Source of the DNA: Phycisphaerae bacterium
Lineage (GTDB): Bacteria; Planctomycetota; Phycisphaerae; Phycisphaerales; UBA1924
Length of the DNA: 6,452 nucleotides
Reading direction: 5' to 3'
NCBI GenBank assembly: GCA_016794945.1
Contig: JAEUIX010000026.1
Coordinates: forward strand, 1-6,452
In this document: positions 5,719-6,452 of the stretch, piece after piece
Layout: each line of letters starts with the position of its first letter
Position numbering within the stretch: position 1 is the first letter of the stretch
Notes under the pieces: generated by a model
Database searches by the model: none
Told to the model about the DNA's origin: nothing
Seen by the model: only the letters and a program-made list of their open reading frames with translations
Made by a program: the position numbers and the translations under genes

Positions 5719-6452
5719 GCACCTTCTGCCGGCGAGGATCGGTGCGGGCGATGATGTCGCTCACGCCTTTCTGATTGAAGCCCTTGAAGCCGTCGTTGCG
5801 CTCCAGGTTCTCCAGGTGCGAGCCGAGGGCCCCCTCCACGCGGAACGTCTCGGCCTGCATCGCGTTGATCTGCCCCGCCTTGACCAGGCGCTCGATGCGC
5901 TCGGGCTTCACGGGCCAGCGCTCGCCCTCGGTAAAAGCCTGCCGCAGGTACGGGAACGTCGTGAACGGGGCCATCGTCTTGATGTGCGCCTCGTGCTCCA
6001 GTTGGCTCACCAGCGCGTGCCAGTCGAACTGGCACTCCAGGTGGTGCATGCCCGCCTGCAGGAAGGCCTCGCCGTGCAGCGCGCACCACAGGCCCACCGT
6101 CCCCAGGTCGGCGCGGGCCGTGAGGCCCTGGTGCGGGAAGTCGCCCAGCAGTTCCTCGGGGCTCATGTCCACGTCGGCGAAGATCGTGATCCCCGTCTCG
6201 TGCTGCTCCAGCACCTGCGCGCCCCAGCCCGCTTCGGCGCCGGCGTAGAACCGCTCGCGGCAGGCAAAGCCGAGCTTCTCCAGCGCCGCGATCAGCGCCT
6301 TGAAGCACTGCCGGCTGCTGCGGTACGTGTGGTGGTCGTGGTTGGCCCACCCCAGCCCCAGCTTCCGCTGGCGGGCGTGCTGCACCTGGGCCGCGTAGTT
6401 GCGGCTCATCCAGTACCGCCGCTCGGCTTCGAAGAACAGATCGCAGGCCCAG
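5705..6452 (-). CDS. Uncharacterised protein, possibly metal-binding, start beyond the window
   Basis: The visible part is 248 residues ending at TGA 5705-5707, with no stop up to the window edge. An ATG at 6409 exists, but the 14 codons before it (WACDLFFEAERRYW) read on smoothly and look like part of the same helix, so the true start is probably outside. Counting from that Met, notable segments are WANHDHHTYRSS (His24, His26, His27), FYAGAEAGWGAQVLEQ, GITIFADVD, LHGEAFLQAGMHHLECQFD (His122, His123, Glu125) and, near the end, NDGFKGFNQKGVSDIIARTDPRR. Two separate His clusters, each followed by a strand- or helix-like stretch, could be metal ligands in a two-module fold such as the vicinal oxygen chelate type. 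That is a weak guess. There is no signal peptide or membrane helix in the visible part. The gene is real by codon use and motif-like density. Confidence 0.8.
   Translation of the reverse strand, partial: WACDLFFEAERRYWMSRNYAAQVQHARQRKLGLGWANHDHHTYRSSRQCFKALIAALEKLGFACRERFYAGAEAGWGAQVLEQHETGITIFADVDMSPEELLGDFPHQGLTARADLGTVGLWCALHGEAFLQAGMHHLECQFDWHALVSQLEHEAHIKTMAPFTTFPYLRQAFTEGERWPVKPERIERLVKAGQINAMQAETFRVEGALGSHLENLERNDGFKGFNQKGVSDIIARTDPRRQKVLSGA

Noticed and set aside
1..6452. CRISPR arrays, insertion sequences, tRNA or rRNA genes, and phage or defence modules
   Set aside because: I saw no regularly spaced repeats, transposase motifs, terminal inverted repeats or structured RNA gene signatures. 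Base composition looks even across the window.

Overview
The window reads as an ordinary, gene-dense stretch of chromosome from a GC-rich bacterium (by eye near 70% GC, with most codons ending in G or C). The best guess is a planctomycete, possibly of the Phycisphaerae. The main clue is the membrane protein at 1384-2997, whose early CxxC...CPECG zinc ribbon between two membrane helices is a layout I associate with planctomycete proteins. That assignment is inference and has not been checked against any database. I see no mobile element, CRISPR array, tRNA or rRNA, and no gene-free stretch above 100 bases.

Layout. Positions 1-342 (+) are the 3' part of msrA, a methionine sulfoxide reductase whose catalytic N-terminus lies outside the window. 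Positions 381-725 (+) encode a small multidrug resistance protein of the Gdx/SugE guanidinium exporter type. Positions 757-1290 (+) encode an unrecognised soluble protein. Positions 1384-2997 and 2994-3596 (+) form a two-gene operon with a 4-base GTGA overlap: a zinc-ribbon membrane protein with a large extracytoplasmic domain, then a lipoprotein with a possible Cys/His/Asp catalytic triad. Positions 3613-5043 (-) encode a two-HKD phospholipase D family cardiolipin synthase, convergent with the lipoprotein. Positions 5101-5718 (+), divergent from the synthase, encode a second lipoprotein, again with a possible Cys/His/Asp set. Positions 5705-6452 (-) hold an unrecognised, possibly metal-binding protein, open at the window edge, whose 3' end overlaps the second lipoprotein by 14 bases.

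Gene control. Three plus-strand starts (381, 757, 5101) have no Shine-Dalgarno sequence. Each has a -10-like hexamer (TACGCT, CATAAT, TACCCT) ending 5-6 bases before the ATG, as expected for leaderless mRNAs. Three other starts (1384, 2994 and 5043 minus) have purine-rich Shine-Dalgarno-like stretches. A 16-base perfect palindrome lies between the putative -10 box and the start of the 1384 gene and is a candidate operator.

Functionally, the 1384-5718 block is weighted to the cell envelope: a membrane protein, two lipoproteins and a cardiolipin synthase. Nothing shows that these act in one pathway. I do not see a convincing new multi-gene system. The most useful leads are the two putative-triad lipoproteins around cls, the palindrome at 1348-1363 and the leaderless promoter pattern.
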